Assembly: GCA_017431515.1 (NCBI GenBank)
Contig: JAFRKV010000053.1
Span: forward strand, 1-39,464
Source: Lachnospiraceae bacterium
GTDB lineage: Bacteria; Bacillota; Clostridia; Lachnospirales; Lachnospiraceae
Length of the DNA stretch: 39,464 bases
Reading direction: 5' to 3'
Shown here in pieces: positions 32,423 through 39,464 of the stretch. Made by a program: the position numbers and the translations under genes. A model generated the notes under the pieces. The model did no database searches. It was not told the origin of the DNA and saw nothing but the letters and a program-made list of their open reading frames with translations. Every line of letters begins with the position of its first letter. The stretch's first letter is position 1.

Positions 32423-34225
32423 CTATCCTTGATACAATTCCTGGGAGCGCTCCCGGTTCATTCTGACACATTCCTCCACAAAAGCATCCACCGGCAGGTC
32501 ATGCAACTGGGTCTTCTGGCCGCGGATCGTGACGGACACGGTGCCATCCTCCTTCTCCCGGTCTCCGATCACGAGGATGTAAGGATCCTTCATGGTCTTA
32601 AAACACTTGATCTTTTCATTCATGTTCTTGTCCGCGTAGTCTGCTTCGACGCGGATCCCTGCGGCGGTCAGCTTTTCCTCCACCCGTTTCGCATAGGCGT
32701 TGTGCTCTGTACGGATCGGCACGATGGCCACCTGATACGGCGACAGCCAGAACGGGAAATCCCCCTTGTAGTTCTCGATCAGGATGCCGATGAACCGTTC
32801 CAGGGAACCGAAGATCGCGCGGTGAATCACCACCGGCTCCTTCTGCATGCCGTCGCTGTCCTGATAGGTCAGTTCAAAATTATGGGGAAGCTGGAAATCC
32901 AGCTGGATGGTCCCGCACTGCCATTCCCGGCCCAGAGCGTCCTTCATCTGGAGGTCGATCTTCGGCCCGTAAAAAGCGCCGTCTCCCTCGTTGATCTCAT
33001 AATTCCCTTCCCCGTATTTTTTGTCCAGGATATTGGAAAGGGCTTTCTCCGCACGATTCCACGCCTCGATGTCACCCATGAAATCCTCAGGTCTGGTGGA
33101 AAACTCCGCGCGATAGGTGACGCCGAAGGTGCGGTAGATCTCGTCCGCGATCTCCATAATGTCGCCGATCTCTTCCTCGATCTGGCTCTCCATCACAAAG
33201 GTATGGTCGTCATCCTGCCGGAAGGACTGCACGCGGAACAGGCCGTTCAGTTGTCCGCTTTTTTCTTTCCGGTGCACCACATCCAGCTCGTTGTAACGGA
33301 TGGGGAGCTCCCGGTAGGAATGCATCGTGCGTTTATAGGTCAGCATCGCGTTCGGGCAGTTCATCGGCTTCGCCGCCATCATGTCGTCATCGGAAAGATG
33401 CACCTCCGCAGCGCCGTTCTCATCCCATTTTTCGTTCAGGTCGGGAACGATAAACATATTGTTCTGATAATGTGCCCAATGTCCGCTGATGAGCCAGAGT
33501 TTTTTGTTGTTGATCACCGGCGCAGATATCTCCTGATACCCGTGCCGTTCATGAATCTCGCGCCAGAATTTGATCAGGGTCTGATACAGTCTCCACCCTC
33601 TCGGCAGCCAGTAGGGCATCCCGGGCGCGGTCTCCTGGAACATGAAAAGATCCAGCTTCGGCCCAAGCTTTTTATGGTCGCGTTCCATTGCTTCCCGGAT
33701 CAGATTCAGATGCGCCTTCAATTCTTCCTTCGTGGGGAACGCATACACATAAATCCGCTGCATGGAGTCGCGCTTCGCATCGCCTCTCCAGTATGCGCCG
33801 GAAGCGGACTTCACCTGAAACGCCGCCGAAAGCAGCTCCATGGAGTTCTCCACATGAGGCCCTCTGCAAAGGTCCACAAAATCCTCCCCTGTATAATAGA
33901 TGGAAATCACTTCTCCCTCCGGAAGGTCCTGAATCAGCTCCGTTTTGAACTTCTGTCCCTCAAAGAGCTGTAATGCTTCCTCTCTGGAGATTTCCTTTCT
34001 GATCCAATCCTCTTTCCGCTTCATAATCTCCCGCATCTTGTCCTCGATCACGGGATAATCCTCCTCCGTCACCGGCCGCGGAAGCACGAAATCATAATAC
34101 AGTCCGTCGTCGATCTGCGGACCGATGGCATACTGTACTTCGTCCTTTCCGAAAATCTCAATCACAGCCTTGGCGAGAATGTGCGCCAGAGAATGTCGGT
34201 AAACACCGAGCAATTCTTCCTTCAT
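32423..34225 (-). CDS. thrS: Threonyl-tRNA synthetase
   Basis: 600-aa class II synthetase charging tRNA-Thr. The editing-domain zinc-type motif region contains RHSLAHILAKAVIEI and the catalytic core has motif 1/2/3 segments (FRVQSFRQDDDHTF and the late HRAIFGSLERFIGIL). The catalytic zinc ligands Cys and His occur in AKPMNCPNAML and later. The N-terminal TGS domain usual in this enzyme is absent; the protein begins close to the editing domain, hence 600 aa instead of about 640. I chose the ATG at 34225, which has GGGAG 7-8 nt upstream; the frame opens further up but that part reads through hairpin DNA. No T-box was found in the short leader. Confidence 0.95.
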   Translation of the reverse strand: MKEELLGVYRHSLAHILAKAVIEIFGKDEVQYAIGPQIDDGLYYDFVLPRPVTEEDYPVIEDKMREIMKRKEDWIRKEISREEALQLFEGQKFKTELIQDLPEGEVISIYYTGEDFVDLCRGPHVENSMELLSAAFQVKSASGAYWRGDAKRDSMQRIYVYAFPTKEELKAHLNLIREAMERDHKKLGPKLDLFMFQETAPGMPYWLPRGWRLYQTLIKFWREIHERHGYQEISAPVINNKKLWLISGHWAHYQNNMFIVPDLNEKWDENGAAEVHLSDDDMMAAKPMNCPNAMLTYKRTMHSYRELPIRYNELDVVHRKEKSGQLNGLFRVQSFRQDDDHTFVMESQIEEEIGDIMEIADEIYRTFGVTYRAEFSTRPEDFMGDIEAWNRAEKALSNILDKKYGEGNYEINEGDGAFYGPKIDLQMKDALGREWQCGTIQLDFQLPHNFELTYQDSDGMQKEPVVIHRAIFGSLERFIGILIENYKGDFPFWLSPYQVAIVPIRTEHNAYAKRVEEKLTAAGIRVEADYADKNMNEKIKCFKTMKDPYILVIGDREKEDGTVSVTIRGQKTQLHDLPVDAFVEECVRMNRERSQELYQG

Positions 34226-34243
34226 TTGGTTGCTCCCTTCTTC

Positions 34244-34288
34244 GGCATGAGGTGTCGCCAACGAAGTTGGCGACGGAGTCCTGATGCC
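34244..34288. repeat. 45-nt interrupted palindrome in the thrS leader
   Basis: Inner perfect 9-bp stem (34254-34262 / 34266-34274) with a GAA loop, and outer pairs 34250-34252 / 34280-34282 and 34244-34248 / 34284-34288. It lies between the terminator of the preceding gene and the thrS start. Loop and style resemble the arms of the cloverleaf repeats, but no long sequence match is seen. Confidence 0.6.
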
Positions 34289-34310
34289 ACTTTCTGTTTT
34301 CCCTATCTTC

Positions 34311-34344
34311 AAAAAAAATCCCCCGCGTCCTAAGACGCAGGGGA
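34311..34344 (-). terminator. Rho-independent terminator after the SCP2/H1-like gene
   Basis: 11-bp GC-rich stem (34319-34329 / 34334-34344) with a 4-nt loop, then eight U in minus-strand RNA (complement of 34311-34318). One plus-strand C-A mismatch becomes a G-U pair on the minus strand, supporting the direction. It lies 15 nt after the stop codon. Confidence 0.85.
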
Positions 34345-34358
34345 CACGACTTCAACTG

Positions 34359-35186
34359 TTATTTCTTCTTGTCATCATCCTTCTTGCCGAAGATGCTGCC
34401 TGTCATCATCTGCTTTGCGGGCTGTGCAAGCTTGCTCTCTGCCGCGGTCTTCACTGCGGTTGCGGTCGTCTTTGCAACTGTTGCCGCATTCGTAACCGCT
34501 GTCTTGACTTCCGTCTTTGCTGCCTCCACCTTCTTAGCGGTGGTAGCTGCTGCGGTCTTCACTGCCTCTGTCGTCTTCTTTACCGTCGTGGAAGCCTTTG
34601 TAGCAGTCATCTTCTTTGCTGCAGGCTTCTTCGCTGCGGTGGTCTTCTTAGCAGTCGTCGTAGACTTCTTCGCCGTCGTGGTCTTCTTTGCCGCAGGCTT
34701 TGCAGTGGTCTTCTTGGTCTCTGCCGTCTTCGTAGCTGTCGTTGCTTTCTTTGCAGTCGTCGTAGTCTTCTTTGCAGCTGTGGTAGACTTCTTCGCCGTT
34801 GTCGTCTTCTTTGCGGTGGTCTTCTTTGCTGCAGGCTTCTTCGCTGCAGGCTTCTTTGCTGCTGCCTTTGCCGGTGCTTTCTTTACCGCTGCCTTAAAGA
34901 ATCCCAGTGCATCTTTGTTGCCCTGGATATCAGCGCCTCTCTGCTCTGCTTCGTTCGCATCGATCTTTCCGCTGATCAGATCCAGAATGGTATCCGGATC
35001 AGAAAATACACGGACATCATGATCATTGTAATCATATCCCTCTACATCAATCTCATTCTCCGTGACTTCCACATAAAAGCATCCCACCTCGCTTGCAAAC
35101 TCCACTGCAAGGTGACCCTGCACAACCTTTGGGTCAAGCTTTTTAGCCGCAGCATCTGCTTTCTTAACTAAATCTGCAAATTTCAT
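34359..35186 (-). CDS. SCP2-like domain fused to a histone H1-like Lys/Ala/Thr tail
   Basis: 275-aa protein with two unlike halves. Residues 1-100 resemble an SCP2 (sterol-carrier-type) lipid-binding fold: a beta-strand series (HLAVEFASEVGCFYVEV, ENEIDVEGYDY, DVRVFSDPDTILDLISGK) and a closing helix region with RGADIQGNKDALGFF. Residues 101-262 are almost only Lys, Ala and Thr in repeats such as AAKKPAAKK, as in histone H1-like DNA-compacting tails. The end is KKDDDKKK. The tail should bind DNA or another polyanion non-specifically. What the N-terminal domain binds is unknown. It is monocistronic, with promoter 35230-35257, GGAGGAGAG RBS and a strong terminator. Confidence 0.8.
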   Translation of the reverse strand: MKFADLVKKADAAAKKLDPKVVQGHLAVEFASEVGCFYVEVTENEIDVEGYDYNDHDVRVFSDPDTILDLISGKIDANEAEQRGADIQGNKDALGFFKAAVKKAPAKAAAKKPAAKKPAAKKTTAKKTTTAKKSTTAAKKTTTTAKKATTATKTAETKKTTAKPAAKKTTTAKKSTTTAKKTTAAKKPAAKKMTATKASTTVKKTTEAVKTAAATTAKKVEAAKTEVKTAVTNAATVAKTTATAVKTAAESKLAQPAKQMMTGSIFGKKDDDKKK

Positions 35187-35229
35187 TTTCTCTCTCCTCC
35201 ATCAGGGAATGTCAAATTATCCAAAAATG

Positions 35230-35257
35230 ATTATACCGTCTTTTCTATGAATTGCAA
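35230..35257 (-). promoter_or_regulatory. Promoter of the SCP2/H1-like gene
   Basis: On the minus strand TTGCAA (35252-35257), 16-bp spacer, TATAAT (35230-35235), about 43 nt before the ATG. Close to consensus, suggesting strong expression. Confidence 0.75.
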
Positions 35258-35296
35258 TACTTTTTATGGTTTCTTTTTGGAAAACGCAAAACTTTT

Positions 35297-36739
35297 TCAG
35301 CTTGCCTGCGCACGCTTCGCTTCGATCTCGTCACGCAATGCTTTCTGCTCGTCCAGTTTCTCCTTGATCGACTTGTTTTCCGCTTTGACTTTTTCCTCGT
35401 CTGCCCAAAGTTTGTCTGCCACCGGCTTCCAGTTCTTCGCATACTCCGCACACTTCGCGCAGAGATGCTCGACGGTCTCCGGTGCTTCAAGGTCTGTGGA
35501 CTTTGCTCCGGTACGCTTGATGATCTCCTGCAGCTTCTCGGGGTTCTCCAGCATCGGGCAGGGACGCAGCATGTTGTCATTGAAGGGCTGACCGTCATGG
35601 TAAGCACGGAACAACGGGCTCGTCAAAACCTCCAGCAATGTCTTCTCGCGGATATTGGAATCCGAATAATGGACGAATACACAGGGATCGCAATCACCGT
35701 TTGCATTAATATGGAAGAAACGTCTTCCTCCGGCAATACATCCACCGACATACTCGCCGTCGTTCTGGAAATCCATGGCAAAGATCGGCTTCGTTCCGCG
35801 ATAGGAGCGGATCTTCTCATACATCATCGTACGCTGTTCCGGTGTCGGCATCAGTTCCGGTGCCGCCTTCATGCCGGTGGGCATCAGGTGGAAGAACCAA
35901 ATGAACTTCGCGCCCCAACTGATGATCTGATCAAAATACTCTTCCGAAGAAACCACCGGAACATTGTCTCTCGTATAAGCACAGGAAATACCGAAGGGAA
36001 GCTTGCGCTCACGCAGGATCTCCATCGCACGACGGGATTTTTCAAACACGCCGTCCCCTCTTCTGCCGTCGGTCGCTTCCGCAAAACCTTCATTACTGAT
36101 GGCCGGAACAAAGTTCTTCACACGCAGCATCTCATCCGCAAACTCCTCATCGATCAGCGTGCCGTTCGTAAAGCTGAGGAAGATGCAGTCGCTGTTCTGC
36201 TCGCAGATCTTGATCAGATCTTTTTTACGGACAAGCGGCTCTCCGCCGGTGTAGATATACATATAGGTGCCGATCTCTTTTCCCTGACGGATGATGTCAT
36301 TGATCTCATCCAGAGAAAGGTTCAGTTTGTTGCCGTACTCTGCCGCCCAGCATCCGGTGCAGTGCAGGTTGCAGGCACTGGTGGGATCCAAAAGGATTGC
36401 CCAGGGCGCATTGCAGTTGTACTTCTGACGAATCTCTTCCTGACGCTTCCAACCGATCAGGTTTGCATTCATAAAGAAGTTCGTGAAGATCGTCTTCATG
36501 ATATCGGCATCCACGGTATGCATGATATCCATGACGAGCTGATACCAAGCGCTGTCCGGATCGTTCACGATCTGCGTCATATATTCTCTCTGTGTCTTAA
36601 AACTGTTTTCCGGGGAAAAACGGTTTACCCAGTCGACAATCTTCGGCACGTTTTTCTCGGGGTCTTTTTCCAGATACTTGATCGCACCGTTGATCCCGGC
36701 ACTGATCAGCGCATTTTTTGCGGATGCCATGATACCCAT
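35297..36739 (-). CDS. Radical SAM protein with SPASM-like C-terminal cysteines
   Basis: 480-aa radical SAM enzyme. The [4Fe-4S]/SAM motif is CNLHCTGC (residues 123-130), followed by YTGGEPLVRKKDL, the GGEP motif that contacts SAM. Further cysteines occur in a C-terminal region (GGCIAGGRRFFH, NGDCDPCVF, RPCPML, HLCAKC), consistent with auxiliary cluster binding. A 110-residue N-terminal helical extension and a C-terminal charged coiled coil are unusual additions. It has no precursor peptide or other partner beside it, so the substrate is unknown. AGGAGAG lies about 6 nt before the ATG. It is divergent from feoAB. The 110-nt gap to the next gene holds a promoter. Confidence 0.88.
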   Translation of the reverse strand: MGIMASAKNALISAGINGAIKYLEKDPEKNVPKIVDWVNRFSPENSFKTQREYMTQIVNDPDSAWYQLVMDIMHTVDADIMKTIFTNFFMNANLIGWKRQEEIRQKYNCNAPWAILLDPTSACNLHCTGCWAAEYGNKLNLSLDEINDIIRQGKEIGTYMYIYTGGEPLVRKKDLIKICEQNSDCIFLSFTNGTLIDEEFADEMLRVKNFVPAISNEGFAEATDGRRGDGVFEKSRRAMEILRERKLPFGISCAYTRDNVPVVSSEEYFDQIISWGAKFIWFFHLMPTGMKAAPELMPTPEQRTMMYEKIRSYRGTKPIFAMDFQNDGEYVGGCIAGGRRFFHINANGDCDPCVFVHYSDSNIREKTLLEVLTSPLFRAYHDGQPFNDNMLRPCPMLENPEKLQEIIKRTGAKSTDLEAPETVEHLCAKCAEYAKNWKPVADKLWADEEKVKAENKSIKEKLDEQKALRDEIEAKRAQAS

Positions 36740-36872
36740 GTTTTTCTCTCCTTTTCTACTCTAAAAACAAAAACATCTCTGCACACTATTTTTCAAATAC
36801 CCATTTTAAAGGAAAGCACTTCGATGCGAAAGATACAAATTCTTCTTTTTGTCTAAAAAGGAGATGATTCAC

Positions 36873-36896
36873 ATGGCAAAAGATGTGATAAGATGA
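36873..36896 (+). other. Possible leader peptide before feoAB
   Basis: AAGGAG (36858-36863) lies 9 nt before an ATG that starts a seven-codon frame (MAKDVIR) ending at TGA 36896. The real feoAB start, 45 nt further, has only a weak RBS. A translated leader is conceivable but chance is likely for so short a frame. The rest of the 200-nt divergent gap shows no Fur box I can recognise. Confidence 0.2.
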
Positions 36897-36940
36897 TGAC
36901 AGGTTCAAAAGAAAAATCCCTAAGAAAGCGGTAGAGAAAG

Positions 36941-39289
36941 ATGACCATCAAAGACCTGGAAATCGGGAGCTCCGGTATTATCAGATCCGTCGGCGGGGAG
37001 GGTGCGCTCAGACAGCACTTTCTCGATATGGGGATGATCCCCGGCGCAGAAGTGACTGTTGTGAAGTACGCCCCCATGGGCGATCCCGTGGAGCTTTTGA
37101 TCCACGGTTATCAACTGACACTGCGTCTTGACGATGCAGATCAGATCACAGTAGACCCGATTCCTGCGCGCGAGGAAGAAGCGCCTGCCAAAAAGAAAAA
37201 AAGCAGTGCCGCGTCAATCCACCCCGGACTCGGCGAGGGCGGCCGCTATCACGCAAAAGGAAGCGGCGATCCGCTGCCTGCCGGGACACTTTTGACCTTC
37301 GCACTGGTCGGCAATCAGAACAGTGGGAAGACCACACTTTTCAACCAGCTCACCGGATCGAACCAGCATGTCGGGAACTTCCCCGGCGTGACCGTCGACC
37401 GCAAGGACGGCGCGATCAAAGAGCATCCGAATACGAGGATCACGGATCTCCCCGGCATCTATTCCATGTCCCCCTACAGCAATGAGGAGATCGTCTCCAG
37501 AGATTTTGTCATTCAGGAAAAGCCGAAAGCCATCATCAACATCGTCGACGCGACCAATCTGGAGCGCAACCTCTATCTCACGATGCAGCTCCTTGAGATG
37601 AACGTCCCCATGGTCGTCGCGCTCAACATGATGGACGAGGTCACGACCAACGGCGGTTCGATCGACGTCAATAATATGGAGGCAGCGCTCGGTGTCCCCG
37701 TTGTCCCGATCTCCGCGGCGAAAAATCAGGGTATTCACGAGCTCGTGGAGCACGCGCTCCATGTGGCGCATTATCAGGAGAAGCCGCTGCGCCAGGATTT
37801 TTGCGATGAAAACGAACACGGCGGTGCCGTCCACCGTTGTCTGCATGCATTGACGCATCTACTTGAGGATCATGCAAAGGACGCTTCGATCCCGCTGCGC
37901 TTTGCTGCCAGCAAGGTCGTCGAAGGGGATCCACAAGTGCTTGCACAGTTGCACCTCGACGAGAATGAGAAAGAAACGATCGAGCATATCGTCCTGCAGA
38001 TGGAAAAGGAACGCGGTCTGGATCGGAGCGCAGCCATCGCAGATATGCGGTATGCTTTTATTCAGAAGGTGTGTGCGGCCTGCGTGAGCAAACCGAAGCA
38101 GAGCAAAGAAAGCCTGCGGAGCGAAAAACTGGATCGCATCCTCACCGGGAAATGGACAGCGATCCCGCTCTTTGTCCTGATCATGCTGCTGGTCTCCTGG
38201 CTGACGTTCAACGTCATCGGCGGCACCTTGCAGAACCTGCTGAGTATCGGGATCGAGGCGCTCTCCGCTTCGGTCGATAGTCTCATGACAGCCGCCGGTG
38301 TCAATGCGGCGATCCATGCACTGGTGATCGACGGCATCTTTGCCGGCGTCGGAAGCGTCTTAAGCTTCCTGCCGATCATCGTGACGTTATTTTTCTTCCT
38401 GTCTATTTTGGAGGACAGCGGTTACATCGCCCGCGTCGCTTTCGTGATGGATAAGATCCTGCGGCGGATCGGTCTCTCCGGGCGGAGCATCGTCCCGATG
38501 CTGATCGGCTTCGGCTGTACGGTGCCGGCGGTCATGTCCACCCGCACGCTCCCCAGTGAGCGCGATCGAAAAATGACGATCCTCCTGACACCGTTCATGA
38601 GCTGTACTGCCAAAATGCCGATCTACGCGTTCTTTGTGGATGCGTTTTTCCCGCGCTACAAAGCACTGATCTTCCTTGGGCTCTATGGTCTTGGGATTCT
38701 TCTCTCCATCCTCATGGCGTTGGTTTTCAAGCGCACCATCTTCCGCGGAGAAGCGGTTCCGTTTGTGATGGAGCTTCCGAATTACCGGATGCCCGGATTG
38801 AAAAATGTCGGGCAGCTCCTTTGGGAAAAAGCGAAGGATTTTCTGCAGCGCGCCTTCACCGTCATCTTCATTGCCACGATCGTGATCTGGCTGCTGCAAA
38901 GTTTCGACCTGCATTTCGATCTGGTCAGCGACCAAAAAGACAGTATCCTCGCCGCCATCGCAGGACTCCTGGTACCCCTCATGCGTCCCGTGGGCCTCGG
39001 AGACTGGAGAATCTGTACCGCTCTGATCAGCGGTTTTCTTGCAAAAGAAAGCGTCGTATCGACACTGGGAATTCTATACGCTCCGTCTGTCGCAGCGGCC
39101 ATGAGTGCCGCCACCGCCGCCTGCCTGCTGGTCTTTTCTCTGCTCTACACCCCCTGTGTGGCAGCGATCGCTTCTATCCGCAGAGAACTTGGCACCAAAT
39201 GGGCTCTTGCCGTCATCGGGTGGCAATGTTTGATCGCATGGCTGGTCACGCTCCTTGTCAATCTGATCGGTATGGGGATCGCGGGCTAG
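36941..39289 (+). CDS. feoB: Ferrous iron transporter FeoB with fused N-terminal FeoA domain
   Basis: 782-aa membrane GTPase importing Fe2+. Residues 1-75 form an SH3-like FeoA domain (IGSSGIIRSVGGEG, then MGMIPGAEVTVVKYAPMGD). A charged linker (75-115) leads to the G domain: G1 VGNQNSGKTTLFNQLTG, G3 DLPGIYSMSPYS, G4 NMMDE. The C-terminal half has Gate-type membrane helices, including LIGFGCTVPAVMSTRTL with its conserved Cys and MSCTAKMPIYAFF. The RBS (AGAGAAAG) is weak. FeoA-FeoB fusions are known in Firmicutes and Bacteroidetes. The gene is single, bounded by the divergent radical SAM gene and the group II intron end. Iron supply suits the many Fe-S enzymes in this window. Confidence 0.95.
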   Translation: MTIKDLEIGSSGIIRSVGGEGALRQHFLDMGMIPGAEVTVVKYAPMGDPVELLIHGYQLTLRLDDADQITVDPIPAREEEAPAKKKKSSAASIHPGLGEGGRYHAKGSGDPLPAGTLLTFALVGNQNSGKTTLFNQLTGSNQHVGNFPGVTVDRKDGAIKEHPNTRITDLPGIYSMSPYSNEEIVSRDFVIQEKPKAIINIVDATNLERNLYLTMQLLEMNVPMVVALNMMDEVTTNGGSIDVNNMEAALGVPVVPISAAKNQGIHELVEHALHVAHYQEKPLRQDFCDENEHGGAVHRCLHALTHLLEDHAKDASIPLRFAASKVVEGDPQVLAQLHLDENEKETIEHIVLQMEKERGLDRSAAIADMRYAFIQKVCAACVSKPKQSKESLRSEKLDRILTGKWTAIPLFVLIMLLVSWLTFNVIGGTLQNLLSIGIEALSASVDSLMTAAGVNAAIHALVIDGIFAGVGSVLSFLPIIVTLFFFLSILEDSGYIARVAFVMDKILRRIGLSGRSIVPMLIGFGCTVPAVMSTRTLPSERDRKMTILLTPFMSCTAKMPIYAFFVDAFFPRYKALIFLGLYGLGILLSILMALVFKRTIFRGEAVPFVMELPNYRMPGLKNVGQLLWEKAKDFLQRAFTVIFIATIVIWLLQSFDLHFDLVSDQKDSILAAIAGLLVPLMRPVGLGDWRICTALISGFLAKESVVSTLGILYAPSVAAAMSAATAACLLVFSLLYTPCVAAIASIRRELGTKWALAVIGWQCLIAWLVTLLVNLIGMGIAG

Positions 39290-39325
39290 ATTCGCGCCGC
39301 GCTTCCTGTCACATAGATCTGCCCA

Positions 39326-39464
39326 ATCGAGTAGGAGGCGGTCAATGACCGCCGACCTCTCACACCACCGTACGTACCGTTCGGTATACGGCGGTTCAAT
39401 CAACTTAACAAGTAACACACCTTACGGTGTAGTAGTCCAGCATAGAGATTAGTCCAAAGTCGGC
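39326..39464 (-). mobile_element. 3' end of a group II intron (domains V and VI)
   Basis: Read on the minus strand, 39364-39395 folds as the catalytic domain V: a 9-bp stem with one wobble, a two-base CG bulge (39373-39374) and a 5-bp upper stem. After GTGTGAGAGG comes domain VI, a hairpin over 39329-39359 with a candidate branch-point A in the TCCTACTCGAT end. The probable 3' splice site is at about 39326, 37 nt after the feoB stop. The remaining intron bases up to 39464 are non-coding; the reverse transcriptase gene and 5' end should lie beyond the window. Confidence 0.8.

Noticed and set aside
36740-36940. Fur-box or DtxR-box in front of feoAB
   Set aside because: The GAT-rich stretch near 36860-36900 lacks the dyad symmetry of a Fur or DtxR site.

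Overview
The window looks like a chromosomal segment of an anaerobic, moderately GC-rich Clostridia member, most likely Lachnospiraceae. This rests on a monomeric [FeFe] hydrogenase, an NfnAB-type electron-bifurcating pair, a Firmicute-style division/cell-wall (dcw) cluster headed by mraZ, Gram-positive Shine-Dalgarno sites throughout, and large Lachnospiraceae-type proteins of unknown function. No rRNA, tRNA, CRISPR array or prophage is visible. Almost all genes are on the minus strand. The exceptions are a CobD-like aminotransferase (11.8 kb) and feoAB (36.9 kb).

Layout: (1) 1-133 is the window edge, with only a short open frame. (2) 133-4921 holds a UvrD-type helicase, gltX and the [FeFe] hydrogenase. 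(3) 4937-11681 is a tightly packed four-gene block of unknown function: an 1185-aa protein with a beta-rich N-terminus and a long helical repeat region, a 410-aa protein with a degenerate Hsp70/actin-like layout, a 256-aa TPR-like protein and a 388-aa coiled-coil membrane protein. It is the best candidate here for an undescribed system. It is divergent from the CobD-like gene, and the two promoters overlap in a 14-bp palindrome. (4) 12883-13750 is AT-rich and gene-poor, with a zinc-ribbon gene remnant and a terminator. (5) 13751-18175 encodes nfnB, nfnA, a CobW GTPase apparently fused to a YcgQ-like domain, and a CobW GTPase with a large histidine-rich insert. (6) 18257-22080 has argS, a small acidic protein and a beta-CASP metallo-hydrolase. 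(7) 22322-32068 is the dcw cluster, transcribed mraZ-rsmH-ftsL-pbp-mraY-murD-ftsW-ftsQ-ftsZ, with promoters before mraZ, mraY and ftsZ and an array of MraZ-box-like repeats at the mraZ promoter. (8) 32423-36739 carries thrS, an SCP2-like domain fused to a histone H1-like tail, and a radical SAM protein. (9) 36941-39289 is a FeoA-FeoB fusion, followed by the 3' end of a group II intron running off the window.

The most striking non-coding feature is a pair of long cloverleaf-like inverted repeats (22112-22247 and 32241-32415). They share an outer stem enclosing three hairpin arms. Their 56-nt central arms are about 70% identical, and several differences are compensatory within base pairs, so the fold itself seems conserved. 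The two copies lie just outside the two ends of the dcw cluster, each downstream of a minus-strand gene (ftsZ and thrS).

Functionally, the hydrogenase and NfnAB handle fermentative electrons (ferredoxin, NAD(P)H, H2). FeoAB and the two CobW proteins handle iron and probably zinc or other metals. The dcw cluster makes the septum and peptidoglycan precursors. All family assignments come from reading motifs; no database search was run.
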